This document shows, in pieces, positions 1-10,892 of a stretch of DNA of 64,000 nt (position 1 is its first letter; every line of letters begins with the position of its first letter). This DNA comes from Triglochin maritima (lineage: Eukaryota; Streptophyta; Magnoliopsida; Alismatales; Juncaginaceae). The stretch lies in NCBI GenBank assembly GCA_963682175.1, contig OY821770.1, positions 18,506,501 to 18,570,500 of the forward strand, read 5' to 3'. The position numbers and the translations under genes were made by a program. The notes beneath the pieces were generated by a model. That model made no database searches. It was not told the origin of the DNA and was given only the letters and a program-made list of their open reading frames with translations.

Positions 1-1015
1 TCAACTGGTGCTTTGACATAGTTCCCCATAAGGACAAAGTTCTCATTTGGGTTTGTGGTTTGGATCGTAATGAATCCCTGCATCGTATTAAAAACATGAG
101 TGGTACAACCAGAATCAATCCACCAAGTATTATAAGGAACTTCTGCCAAATATGATTCGAAACATACAAAAACATTATGTTTACCTTTACTTTCGAACCA
201 TGCCTTACGTTTATGGCAGTCTTTCTGATAGTGTCCAGGTTTGTGGCAGAAATGATACTTATCACCCTTTTGTTCATTCTTGTGGATTTGAGCAGATGAC
301 TCGTTGATCTTTAACAGTCCGTTATTGCCTTTTCCATGCTTCTTTCATGGTTTCCTTTTAACTCCTAAATGACCCACGAGATTGATAGAGTGGATTCCTT
401 GTTTCTTAAGCCTTGCCTCTTCTTGAATAAGCATACTTTGAAGTTCGGTCACATTCCATTTATCCTTCATTTTATTATAATTTATTTGGAATGGACTGTA
501 CTCCCGAACATGAATTTATGATAAAATGTACAATGAAACTATCATCCATTTTCATTCCCACGGTTCTTCATCTTGCTGCTATGTTGGACATTTCTGTCAC
601 GTGTTGATGCATAGTATGCGAACCATCGAACTTCATGGTGGTTAACATACTCATTAATGTACCAGCACGTGACTTATCAGTAGATTTAGATTGAGAAGTA
701 TCTTTCACATACTTCATAAATTCCTTAGCATCATTAGTTTTCGGAATAGTAGTCTTCATGTTATTTTCCACTGTCATTCGTATAAGCATTATACTTAGTC
801 TATTAGATTTTTCCCAACTTTTATGGAAAGATTTTTCTTCATTATTGCTTGTCTCGGTAAGAGCAATGGGCTTGTCAGTCATGAGTGTTAAGTCACGATC
901 AAGAACACCTAAATGAAACTTGACTTCTTCACTCCATTCATTATAATTAAGCCCATTAAACTTTGTAATAGACGAAGCTTGCGAATGAAGTGAAACATTA
1001 ACAGATGCTGCAAAA
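1..1015 (-). pseudogene. Ty1/copia gag-protease fragment (decayed)
   Basis: Read on the minus strand, this is the start of a copia polyprotein. Around 1000-880 the frame gives a gag N-terminus (residues such as FNGLNYNEWSEEVKFHLG). It continues through the UBN2-type gag region (about 882-568, ending near MHQHVTEMSN). A zinc knuckle lies at about 265-205 (HFCHKPGHYQKDC) and an aspartic protease active site at about 145-100 (WWIDSGCTTHV). The first cysteine of the CX2CX4HX4C knuckle reads as Tyr. The frame is broken between gag and knuckle (about 340-550), so it is not translatable as one protein. Integrase and RT would lie left of the window. The gag start shown by homology is near 1005; I see no convincing ATG there. 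Family identity is confident, lineage is not. Confidence 0.85.
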
Positions 1016-1479
1016 ATAAATAAAATACTTCTACATTAATGCTTTGAGACATAACTTAATCATGTAATTCAGACTTAGATAACTAAAGAAAAAATACATT
1101 AAATATATATTGAAGATCTCCTTTGGGTGATACAACAATATATATAACAATGAACCGTAATTGATGCTTAATTTAATTTTACGTAATTGGAAATCAAATA
1201 TGCTTCAATAAGACATGTTTGTTATCTTTGGATATACTAAACACAACTAAATCGACATATTAATTAACCACAATAATGTTCATGATCACAAATAGGTTGA
1301 TCCACCTTTGGGTGATCTTAAATATTTTGTAATCTATGAACTTCAATTATTCATGATAAATCATTTAGTCATTTCATTATAGCATCAAAATAATGAATAA
1401 CCGAATCTAACTTAGTTTGACATCTATGAGAAACATTCTAAATCGGCCACTTTGGCGACTACAATTGATACGTAATATA
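1016..1479 (-). other. Untranslated leader of the left-edge copia element
   Basis: AT-rich DNA between the gag start and the inserted solo LTR. It carries two related stretches with the phrase TTTGGGTGATC (about 1121 and 1309) but no coding frame. The leader resumes at 2930-3455 and 4393 after two insertions and ends at the primer-binding site at 4394-4410. Confidence 0.55.
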
Positions 1480-2929
1480 TGTTTTTTTGCCTTAATCTAT
1501 GTTTTGATGATTTAATCAACCTATTCTTAATTGTAATCAATGTAGAGTAGCACACATATTGCACAACATATATATTGCTTTGTGTTAACTTCTACAAGTG
1601 ATCAAGACTCAAGGAAGAAACGAAATCAAGTCAAGACATGTAATAAAACTATATTGAAGACATGTAATTTGCATTTCTTTTGAGTCTTAAGAATATTATG
1701 TAATTGAGCATAGTTGAGCTAAAATCAACTCACATACACACTAGGTTTCCTATAGAAGTCTCACACAATCACATCAATTGGACTTCAATAGATCACCCAA
1801 ACTTAGACCGAAAAACACTACAACTAAATCAGAACTGTCTGCCTACATTCGGTCGACCGACCCAAGCCTTTCAATCGACCGACTGATCAAGTATCCTATA
1901 GTATTTTAGACTACCCACTTTAGGTCGACCTTTTCGGTCGACCGAATCAACATAGTTTTCTGACCGTTAGGATTGTCGTATTATACCAACGGTCGTATTC
2001 GAATTATTCACTAATCCCCCAAACTACAAATTGCCTATCGGTCGACTGTGGACCTGCTTTGGTCGACCGAACTTAATTGTCTCCACAAAGTGCAACTGCC
2101 TGGAAGTTTCCGGTCGACCGAAGAACTTGGATCGGTTGACCGAATTTGATCATTTCCGTCAACCCCGTAGAGTCTCGAAGTTTACGGTCGACCGACCCCT
2201 ACTCGGTGTTCGACCGTTAACTTAAGTGAACTTAAGTTGTAACCAAAATTGACCAACCGGTCGACCGGCGTGCCCGATTCGGTCGACCATTTTGCCCTGA
2301 AATGTGACATGCACTTCACTGTTTTGTGTTTCTTACACAAACTCTTACCAAACTTGTCCCAACGGCTATAACACCTTAGGAGCTTATAAATAGAGTGGTC
2401 CAACACTATTTTACACAACTCTCCCACTCTATATTGTCAACTACCTTAGAGAGAAAGCTCCACACACTCAAAAGCTCAAACCTTCCACACTTAGTAATCA
2501 ATTCCATATCTTACTCAAGTGTGCTTAAATTTAGAGAGTGTTGTCTCATTCATCCCTTTGTCAAAGAAAGCAAGGATTTCAGTGAAAGTTCGAAGTGTTT
2601 CCTCTCGGATTGTGAGAGGAAGAAAGTCAAGCAAGTGAGGGTGCTCGCGGTGCTTGTGTTGTAAAGGTGATCTCTCCCTGCCCGAAACGGGGAGTGGTTA
2701 GTGAAGTCATGAACGGAGCTCGGTGATCCGAGCGGAGCTTGCAAGAGAGGACTAGGACCCGAGTGGGGTGCTGAACCTCTTTAAAATACTCTGTCTCTAT
2801 TGTGGTTTGCCTTATTTCTTCTTTACTTGCTTATTTGTTTTCAATTCCGCTGTGCATTCATTGTTTGCTTAAACAAGTAGGTAATTAGTTTAAAAGTGAT
2901 TAGAACTAAACCAGATTCACGATTCTACA
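1480..2929 (+). mobile_element. Solo LTR, SIRE-like copia family A, with target duplication
   Basis: A 1,450-bp LTR begins TG at 1480 and ends TACA at 2929. It is flanked by the perfect 5-bp duplication ATATA (1475-1479 and 2930-2934). The same LTR family recurs at 19684-21146 and, inverted, at 46350-47865. A TATA-like stretch (TTATAAATAGAG, about 2383) precedes the inferred R/U5 region, and the U5 tail reads CACGATTCTACA. No internal region lies on either side, so it is a solo LTR left by LTR-LTR recombination. It sits in the leader of the minus-strand copia. Between 1847 and 2290 it holds about eight copies of the CGGTCGACCG palindrome plus variants. Confidence 0.88.
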
Positions 2930-3455
2930 ATATAGATGTTGAAACTTAAATAAACAAGATAATAAAGAGTCATAACTGTATGCTGAATTTATAATTAATA
3001 ACACCAATCATGAATAATAAAATCAAATGCATACATTTCGATATCTCTTAAATTGGCAGACTATCTTAATCAGACTTCACCACGAGAACCAAGATAAAAT
3101 AATGTGTGCACTAAATAATCAAATCATTATAATAAAAAATACATATATTTGGGAATCACAATATGAAATCACGATTAATAATGTACTTGTTTCAAACGTG
3201 AACAGTGCGTGAAACACAATATGAACAGTACGTGAAGCACAATATGAAATCACGATTATATTTGGGAATCACAATATGAAATCACGATTAAGAAATAAAT
3301 AAAAAAATCTAGGAGCCCTACCACAGACGACCATCATCTTGTTTCAAACGTGAATAGTGCGTGAAACACAATATGAAATCACGATTAATAGCAACGCAAA
3401 ACAAAATAGTCCCGATTTCAATATCCTTCCTTAATTATTCTTTTTCGAAATCATA
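2930..3455 (-). other. Continuation of copia leader, with short internal repeats
   Basis: Non-coding. Between about 3160 and 3390 a short module is repeated, containing CACAATATGAAATCACGATTA and the phrase AACGTGAACAGTGCGTGAA (about 3195, 3350), so the leader has a small local duplication. No gene is visible. Confidence 0.45.
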
Positions 3456-3464
3456 AGTTCTCAA

Positions 3465-4383
3465 AGGGAAACTACTATTCATCGCCCCAAAACTACTTAA
3501 ATCGCCCGTCTAATTACGATTTAGCTCTTCACAATTCTTTTAATACTCATTTCGTCTCGTCTCTTTAACTAAGGATTCTGTCTACGTTTTCCTCACTCTA
3601 CCAGTATCAACACCACGTAAATGTCTGACGAATCGTCTGGATCATGCAAATTTCAAAACAAAAAAAAAATTGGACGGGTCATCTTGTTAAGACGCCTTTC
3701 CCATGGGGGAGGCGATTGTTGCAGACGCCCGTCCAAAAAAAATTAAAAAATTCTTGAATTTTATACGGTGTGTTATCTCTAATTATTTGAGGTTTCGTTG
3801 CAAGATTTCGGTGGTAACGGTTTGGATTACAATGAGTTTTTTTACAAGTGATGAAGATTCAAAAATTTCTAGACACCCGACCGACCTGTCAAGGTGGTAT
3901 TTGGTAAAACTTCCCGACTTACAAAAAAACTCACTGTAATCCACCACATTAATACCGGAAAACTTGGAATGAAACCAGAGATAATTCGAGATAACACACC
4001 GTATAAATTTTAGATTTTTTATTTTAAAAAATAAGGGCATCTAAGCCAGACCGGTGGGGGGGGGGGAGGCGTCTGCAAAAATACCTCCCCCATGAGGGGG
4101 GCGGCTTTGGCGGACGCCTCCTAATTTTTTTAATTTTTTAATTTTTTTTACTAAAAAGAAGTTGGACATTTTACCAGATTTGAGTACACCGTGGCGTCTG
4201 TTGGCTCCTTTCCTGACCCCGAAACATTGTTTTTGATGATTATGAGAGGAAGATGAAGAGAGATAGGCGGTAGGAGAGAGAAATGAAGATATATATATAT
4301 ATATATAAGTAGAAATGAGAGAATGACAAAACAGTAATTCGCACGGGCGATTTAAGTAGTTTTCCGACGACGAATAGCAATTC
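3465..4383. mobile_element. Non-autonomous Mutator-like element (MULE), 919 bp
   Basis: The ends are inverted repeats. Left, 3470-3515 contains ACTATTCATCG then AAAACTACTTAAATCGCCCG. Right, 4340-4380 contains the reverse complement of the same words. Flanks AGTTCTCAA (3456-3464) and AGTTCTTAA (4384-4392) match at 8 of 9 positions, which fits the 9-bp duplication of the Mutator superfamily. No transposase frame is present. The element sits in the copia leader and shares its interior (CAACACCACGTAAATGTCTG at about 3609, TTTTACCAGATTTGAGTA at about 4169) with the related element at about 23345-24245. GC-rich G and C runs at 4055-4110 flank a duplicated GGCGTCTGC/GGCGGACGCC theme. Confidence 0.75.
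3755..4012. repeat. Long inverted repeat (hairpin) inside the small MULE
   Basis: Arms of about 85 bp at 3755-3845 and 3922-4012 are imperfect reverse complements (shared words ACGGTGTGTTATCTC and GAGTTTTTTT), separated by a spacer of about 75 bp. This could be a nested MITE or an internal hairpin of the MULE. I cannot see a clear target duplication. Confidence 0.6.
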
Positions 4384-4393
4384 AGTTCTTAAA

Positions 4394-4410
4394 CCATGCT
4401 CTTGATACCA
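4394..4410 (-). other. Primer-binding site of the left-edge copia
   Basis: On the minus strand the sequence reads TGGTATCAAGAGCATGG, close to the initiator-Met tRNA primer site of plant copia elements (TGGTATCAGAGC) with one extra A. It marks the junction of LTR (right side) and leader (left side). Confidence 0.7.
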
Positions 4411-4825
4411 AAGGTTAGTTTTATTTACTTCATGATTAATGCACAACAAAATCTTAAATGCACATTATAAGATCTTGAGTAAATGATTTCCACAATGATA
4501 TTAAAGAGAAGACCAAGAACACATACCTTGCTCTATGATTTTATTCAACGAAGAGAAATCTCTAATTGCTAAGAATTGATTTCTCATTCTTAACTCTCAC
4601 ACAATTTTGCTTGATAGAAGTTTTGATAGGGAAAACTAATTTGTGTCTTTGGAAGATGGATGATCAATCTTTATATAGAAGTTGAGAGAATAACCACCCA
4701 TCATGGTGTAACTACCCACTAACATAAATCTCTCTTAAATTAATCAATTAATTTTAGTCCTATAATATTATCAATTTAATAAAGTTGAGAGACTTAATAC
4801 ATGGACTACAAGAAAATATCTAACA
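4411..4825 (-). mobile_element. LTR (5') of the left-edge copia element
   Basis: On the minus strand the LTR appears to begin TGTTAGATATTTTC at 4825 and to run to the primer site. It has a TATA box (TCTATATAAAGA, about 4672). The 3' end before the primer site lacks the usual CA, so the left boundary is approximate. The partner LTR is outside the window. Confidence 0.55.
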
Positions 4826-5648
4826 TATGAAGTCATGAGTATTGGCACGAAATTCTTCATTTATCTTGCATCTTCAACCCAAGATGGTAATCAAAACCAC
4901 ATTTCATTCTCTAGTTCTACAAGTCAAGACAATTATATATGGTCAAATCGATAGGTAACCAATAGTACCGTAAAAATATAACATTTATCTTATTAAATAT
5001 CACATAATTGTCTTTTTGAAAATGAATAATAAAGAATTCGCATAATCACGAGATAATCATTAGTTACTAACGTGTCTTTCTAATCTTGGACGTTGACATG
5101 CATCTTATAATTTGAAAGGAGAGTACTTCTTTTACGTAACCACCAATCTTGGAAGATCCGTTCAAGTGTAGAAGTCTTTAACGAAATGGTATTGGAGGAT
5201 CACTAAGCGATGGATGACTGAAAACCCAGAACAATCTCAGCTGATAATTTATAACTACATGTTGTTCGTTGTCGAGAGATGGTTTTGTTTTTTGATTTTC
5301 TTAGTTCGATTGAATTTTTTGCAATGTATTTACAAATTCTCATTGTGTAATTTTTTTTAGGCTCGCAACTTATACGAAATAGATGAAGGCATTCATGGTC
5401 TGGAATAAATACATTGGTAATACAGCGACAACGTTGATAATTACAAAGAAATTGAAAGAGAAACATTTTTATTTAAACTTTGAAAATTTAATGACAACAA
5501 TACTGGCAATACCATTTTAATTTCTTATACGTTGCCAAATAAATCACCAACTCTTATTTTTTTTCATTTTTTCTATTATTTAAAAACCCTTTGTTTTGTA
5601 TATCCTTCGATTGGCACCACACTTTTGTTGGATTGGGTGTAATATTAA
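4826..5648. other. AT-rich stretch without a recognisable gene
   Basis: No recognised coding frame, RNA or repeat family. A minus-strand frame at 5203-5466 has no motif I know. The stretch may be older retroelement or intergenic DNA. Confidence 0.4.
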
Positions 5649-5867
5649 TTATTTTAAGGAAAATGATAGATTAACGCTGCGCGTCACGGACGCGCTATAC
5701 GTGGACATCCATGTCAACTCTTACGTGGCCAAAGCAATGATGTTTTTGTTTTTTCTTCCTGATGTCCACTCAAATCACATTAAATGTGTTTCAACTCAGC
5801 ACGTTCTCTCTCTCCACGCAAATACAAATATGATGACACTATTTCTTTCTTCTTCATTCTTTCTCTC

Positions 5868-6352
5868 CGGAATAAATCACTATTTCCAGCAAGATATTAT
5901 TTCGAAGAAGCGTCTGATGCCGACTCTCAGGGTTCTTCACAATGTAAGCAACGTGAATGGGACGGTCGATGACACTATTTCTTTCTTCTTCATTCTTTTT
6001 CGTGTAACAGTGCAGCAAAGATGTTGTGGTGCCCTGTTGGAGTGTCTGTAACAGAAAAAGAATGAAGAAGAAAGAAAGAGTGTCATCGACCGTCCCATTA
6101 ACGCTGCTTACGTTGTGAAGAACCCAGGGAGTCGGCATCAGACGCTTCTTCGAAATAATATCTTGCTCGAAATGAGGATTTATTCCGGAGAGAGGTACAA
6201 CGCTCCGTGGTGAAGACTTACGTCTGTTCGGTTTATGTTGTACCTCTCTCCGTAATAAATCACCATTTCGAGCAAGATATTACGTCGAAGAAGCGTCTAA
6301 TGCCGACTCCCGGGGTTCTTCACAACGTAAGCAACGTGAATGGGTCGGTTAC
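5868..6352. repeat. Three-copy internal module of the MULE (two direct, one inverted)
   Basis: Copies lie at about 5868-6000 (+), 6050-6196 (-) and 6245-6352 (+). Each contains CTCCGGAATAAATCAC or its relative, GAAGAAGCGTCT and GGTTCTTCACAA. The inverted pair can form a long hairpin centred near 6025. Confidence 0.75.
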
Positions 6353-6471
6353 ATCATTGCTTCACGAAGTCGCACCAACAAGAGAAGAGAAAGTTCAAGA
6401 TGAAGGTTACATCGTTGCTTCACGAAGTCGCACCAAAACCTGAGGATCCTGATTTCTCTGATTGGGACATG

Positions 6472-8140
6472 AATATGTTGTATGTCTGTTCGGTTTAAGT
6501 TGTGTGTCTGTTCGGAATATGTTGTGAGTCTGTTCGGAATAAGTTGTGGGTTTGTTCGGAATAAGTTGTGTGTCTGTTCGGTTTAAGTTGTATGTCTGTT
6601 CGGTTTAAGTTGTGTGTCTGTTCGGAATATGTTGTGTGTCTGTTCGGTTTAAGTTGTATGTCTGTTCGGTTTAAGTTGTGTGTATGTTCGGAATATGTTG
6701 TGTGTATGTTCGGAATATGTTGTGGGTTTGTTCGAAATAAGTTGTGTGTCTGTTCCGATTAAGTTGTCTGTCTGTTCGGAATATGTTGTGGGTCTGTTCG
6801 GAATAAGTTGTGTGTCTGTTCGGATTAAGTTGTCTGTCTGTTCGGAATAATTGTGTGTCTGTTCGGATTAAGTTGTCTGTCTGTTCGGAATATGTTGTGC
6901 GTCTGTTCGGAATATGTTGTGGGTCTGGTCGGAATAAGTTGTGTGTCTGTTCGGAATAAGTTGTGTGTCTGTTCGGATTAAGTTGTCTGTCTGTTCGGAA
7001 TATGTTATGTGTCTGTTCGGAATAAGTTGTGTGTCTGTTCCGAATATGTTGTGGGTCTGTTCGGAATAAGTTGTGTGTCTGTTCGGAATATGTTGTCTGT
7101 TTGGTTTAAGTTGTATGTCTGTTCGGTTTAAGTTGTAAGTTGTGTCTCTGTTCGGTTTAAGTTGTGTGTATGTTCGGAATATGTTGTGTGTATGTTCGGA
7201 ATATGTTGTGGGTCTGTTCGAAATAAGTTGTGTGTCTGTTCCGATTAAGTTGTGTGTCTGTTCGGATTAAGTTGTCTGTCTGTTCGGAATAATTGTGTGT
7301 CTGTTCGGATTAAGTTGTCTGTCTGTTCGGAATATGTTGTGTGTCTGTTCGGAATATGTTGTGGGTCTGTTCGGAATAAGTTGTGTGTCTGTTCGGAATA
7401 AGTTGTGTGTCTGTTCGGATTAAGTTGTGTGTCTGTTCGGAATATGTTCTGTGTCTGTTCGGAATAAGTTGTGTGTCTGTTCCGAATATGTTGTGGGTCT
7501 GTTCGGAATAAGTTGTGTGTCTGTTCGGAATATGTTGTGTGTCTGTTCGGTTTAAGTTGTATGTCTGTTCGGTTTAAGTTGTAAGTTGTGTCTCTGTTCG
7601 GTTTAAGTTGTGTGTATGTTCGGAATAAGTTGTGTGTATGTTCGGAATATGTTGTGGGTCTGTTCGGAATAAGTTGTGTGTCTGTTCTGATTAAGTTGTA
7701 TGTCTGTTCGGAATATGTTGTGTGTCTGTTCGGAATATGTTGTGGGTCTGGTCGGAATAAGTTGTGTGTCTGTTCGGATTAAGTTGTCTGTCTATTCGGA
7801 ATAAGTTGTGTGTCTGTTCGGATTAAGTTGTTTGTCTGTTCGGAATATATTGTGTGTCTGTTCGGAATATGTTGTGAGTCTGTTCGGAATAAGTTGTGTG
7901 TCTGTTCGGATTAAGTTGTCTGTCTGTTCGGAATATGTTGTGCGTCTGTTCGGAATAAGTTGTGTGTCTGTTCGGAATAAGGTGTGTGTCTGTTCGGATT
8001 AAGTTCTGTGTCTGTTTGGTTTAAGTTGTGTTTGTTCGGAATATATTGTTTGTCTGTTCGGAATATGTTGTGGGTCTGTTCGGAATATGTTGTTTGTTTG
8101 TTCGGATTAAGTTGTGTTTCTGTTCGGAATAAGAAGAAAG
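6472..8140. repeat. 22-bp minisatellite with higher-order structure
   Basis: About 75 tandem copies of a 22-bp unit, consensus GTCTGTTCGGAATAAGTTGTGT. Variants change AATAAG to AATATG, GATTAAG or GTTTAAG, and GTGTGTC to CTGTC or GGGTC. A rare junction (AGTTGTAAGTTGTGTCTCTG) occurs at 7131 and again 446 bp later at 7577 with the same order of variants around it, so the array was enlarged by duplicating blocks of about 20 units. Since 22 is not divisible by 3, all frames read as Cys/Val/Ser-rich repeats with no biological meaning. It lies inside the Mutator element. Confidence 0.92.
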
Positions 8141-8145
8141 TTTGG

Positions 8146-8312
8146 TGTCCGGAATAAGTGTATTTTCTGTCCGGAATAAGTGTATTTTTGTCCGGAATAT
8201 GTGTGTTTTCTGTCCACAATAAAATAAGTGTATTTTCTTTCCGGAATAAGTGTATTTTTGTCCGGAATAAGTGTATTTTATGTCCGGAATAAGTGTATTT
8301 TCTGTCCGGAAT
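8146..8312. repeat. Second 22-bp minisatellite
   Basis: Seven or eight copies of TGTCCGGAATAAGTGTATTTTC. The core CGGAATAAG is shared with the large neighbouring array, and the period is the same, so both probably descend from one ancestral unit. Confidence 0.8.
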
Positions 8313-8654
8313 AAGTATGAATTTCAACATAAACTGGACAACCATTCTACATAAACAGGACAAACTTTCTACATAAACAGGACAAACTTTCAGTTCAATT
8401 TCTGGACAAAACTTAATAATAAAAAATATTATGATTGAGTTTGCACGTTGTCCTAGGGTCTGCACACTGTCTTATCTGTGTATTGGGAAAGGAATCATTG
8501 AACTTAAAGAACCGGCGTTATTTAAAAAGACAAAAACGCGCGAAGAGAAATTTCGCTGACTGGACGCTGACTCAAAGAAAATACCTGAGCTGTACATATC
8601 CACGTAAGGCACGTCTGTGACGCGCGCGTCCGTGTATAACGATCCTTATTTTAA

Positions 8655-9244
8655 TTGAACCACTTGCATGGTCTATATATAACCTTGAAGGAATGTCTTG
8701 GGTAGTCATCATATATACATTCCGATTTGTTATCACTGAGATGTATAAACAATAATCTAAAGTCCTAATCTTGGAATCACAAAAATATCCTATAAAGTGT
8801 TGCGGATTATGCAATCGAAGGAATTGGCGTAAACCCGTGGCCACAACGTTTTCGGTAAAAAAGACAGAAGTATATAAAATTTAGTCAAGTAGTCCTGTGC
8901 CTAATTTTGTGTTGACGGGATGTGATTAAGATGTTGAAGCACATGGGTTTAATTAACCAAATCTTTCTGCGCCTCTTGAATTACATGTAAATCTTTTTTT
9001 CCAATAGAAAAAAGCAGACACGTCAAAATCCAAGCATCATTAGTATTCTTATTTAAAGCCTCTTATCTACCTGCTTGTCTGAGAGCCCACAGATAATTGT
9101 AGGCTTGTCGTTTAAGGAAAGTGTACGTGGACTTTTCTCCCACCGATTTACCGCGGGAAGTCTGATTTTCTTCTTTTAGCTTTCTATCTATTTTTGTCAT
9201 TTTCACATAAATACTTCTAAATTACAACTATTGCAACCAGTGCC
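8655..9244. other. Intergenic stretch, nothing recognised
   Basis: No coding frame with a recognisable motif, RNA gene or repeat family. It separates the Mutator element from the hAT-like element. Confidence 0.4.
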
Positions 9245-9863
9245 TAGGGTTGTGGCCTTGTGGGTGGGACAGTTTTTACCTGCCACTTGGTGCGGTCCGT
9301 GCGGATAGTGGTCAAATTCTTTGCTACTCCGAATCCGCCAAACGTTATATATATATACAGTAATTCTTGTTTATTTATCTTGTGTTTTTATTTAAAGCGA
9401 CTGTACGGACTTGTGATGAAACTAGAAAGTTTTTCCTTTTTGTTTTACATGTTTGATTTTGTTATGATTACACATGTTTTGATTCACAAATATATATGCT
9501 ATGAAAAGAAAATTAACATTATGTTATTGGAACTTGAGATGTTTTCTTCAATTGTTCTTCATTCTTTTCATTGGTTTACAATTATCGCTTGTTAGTTGTA
9601 ATTGTTAGTCTACCCGAAATTTACAGATTATTTGTGGTACATGTGTTTACAATTTTTGATTTGTCAATATATGTTATAGACACAAAATTAACATTATGCA
9701 ATAATCAACCCATTAAATACACCAAATCCGCCCCGTCCCGCCAAACCCTTCATTGAGTGTAGCGGGAAAAAAAGTCAACCCACCCTGCCCCACTAACACA
9801 CCAGAGTTTGGCAAGACGGGTAGCGGTGGGCTGGAAACTCACCCCGCCACATTTGCAGCCCTA
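9245..9863. mobile_element. hAT-like non-autonomous element, 619 bp
   Basis: The left end starts TAGGGTTGTGGCC; the right end reverse-complemented starts TAGGGCTGCAAATGTGG. Both continue into G-rich GGTGGGACAG / GGCGGGGTGAG stretches. Flanks CCAGTGCC (9237-9244) and CCAGTACT (9864-9871) agree at 6 of 8 positions, matching a decayed 8-bp hAT target duplication. The ends resemble the common plant hAT MITEs with TAGGGxTGxAAATG termini. No transposase is present. Confidence 0.65.
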
Positions 9864-9871
9864 CCAGTACT

Positions 9872-10845
9872 TCGAATTTGAACTAAAATTTTAATTACAA
9901 TCTCAAATTTTATCTAGAAATGGCAAGTATACACTTAAATTATATTACGTATTTTACAACAATATTTCCTTTATCGTGGTCATGTTTGTGTTGGTACCAG
10001 TAACGGACCATCTTGATGTGGTTACATATGCTAAAATACATCATAGAAATTAGCTTGTAATTGCACTATATATTGGCATGTACACACTGTGTCGTCGGCT
10101 CATCGTAATAACTGAAACTCTTGTACCGTAGACTTACAGAAGCACAAAAGCATTAGATATAAACACAAAAATATCTAAAGGAAGTTTTGATGGATGATAT
10201 GTTTGGCATAAAGTAAATATCATCAAAGGGTATACGTGATGCATTAATTTGAATGGTATTGATGTAAATATGAATAGAATATAAACACTATGATGCAAAG
10301 TCCCATTAATACCCCCACTTTAAACTTATGTCAGGCATTAGTATCCTACCAAACAATCAAATCGAATGCAAATTAAAAATTAGGACAACAATTCCAATAT
10401 GATAAACTTTTAACGAGAAGGAATAAATGTTACTATATTTTTCGATTTCTTCTTATAAAGAAAATCCTGGATTGCACTTCAGGTTGAGTCAGTTTGGGAC
10501 TCAACCTGAACCCGACCGAACCAGCTAATTATGACTTGGAACCGAACCAACCCTACTCGGAAAATCCAATTTGGGTTCGTTCGGTTCTAGGTTGACCTAA
10601 CAAGATAAACGGAAGTAAGTAAGCAAAAAATCTAAATGCTTAACAAAAACATATTTTAATATAAATAAACAACCTAAAATTATATATTAGATAAAAAGTC
10701 ACAGCCTAAAATCTACCATTATCAAAATATATTAGTTTCCAGTTTAGAGAGAGAGAGAGTTTACAAGACCTCACCTCATCGAATGTTGATTTGACGTTTA
10801 TTCTCTTTGATGTCGGTTACCTTTTTTGTACCTTATATTTACTCA

Positions 10846-10892
<47 letters not shown>

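Larger units (their letters stand above)
5658..8645. mobile_element. Mutator-like element, 2,988 bp, with 9-bp duplication
   Basis: The termini are imperfect inverted repeats of about 50 bp. Left (5658 on) contains GCGCGTCACGGACGCGC then ACGTGGACAT. The right end, reverse-complemented, contains GCGCGTCACAGACGTGC then ACGTGGATAT. Both start GGA. The 9-bp sequence TTATTTTAA is present directly outside both ends (5649-5657 and 8646-8654), as expected of Mutator-superfamily insertions. There is no transposase. The interior holds three copies of a 110-150-bp module (two direct, one inverted) and two 22-bp minisatellites that fill more than half of the element. Long open frames here are by-products of the repeat period. 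Confidence 0.85.

Noticed and set aside
6472..8140. Long open frames reading as Cys/Val/Ser-rich repeat proteins on both strands
   Set aside because: They follow from a 22-bp tandem repeat that lacks stops in several frames; there is no start context, splice site or known domain.
6472..8312. CRISPR-like appearance of regularly spaced repeats
   Set aside because: The units are directly contiguous with no unique spacers, and the context is a plant transposon.
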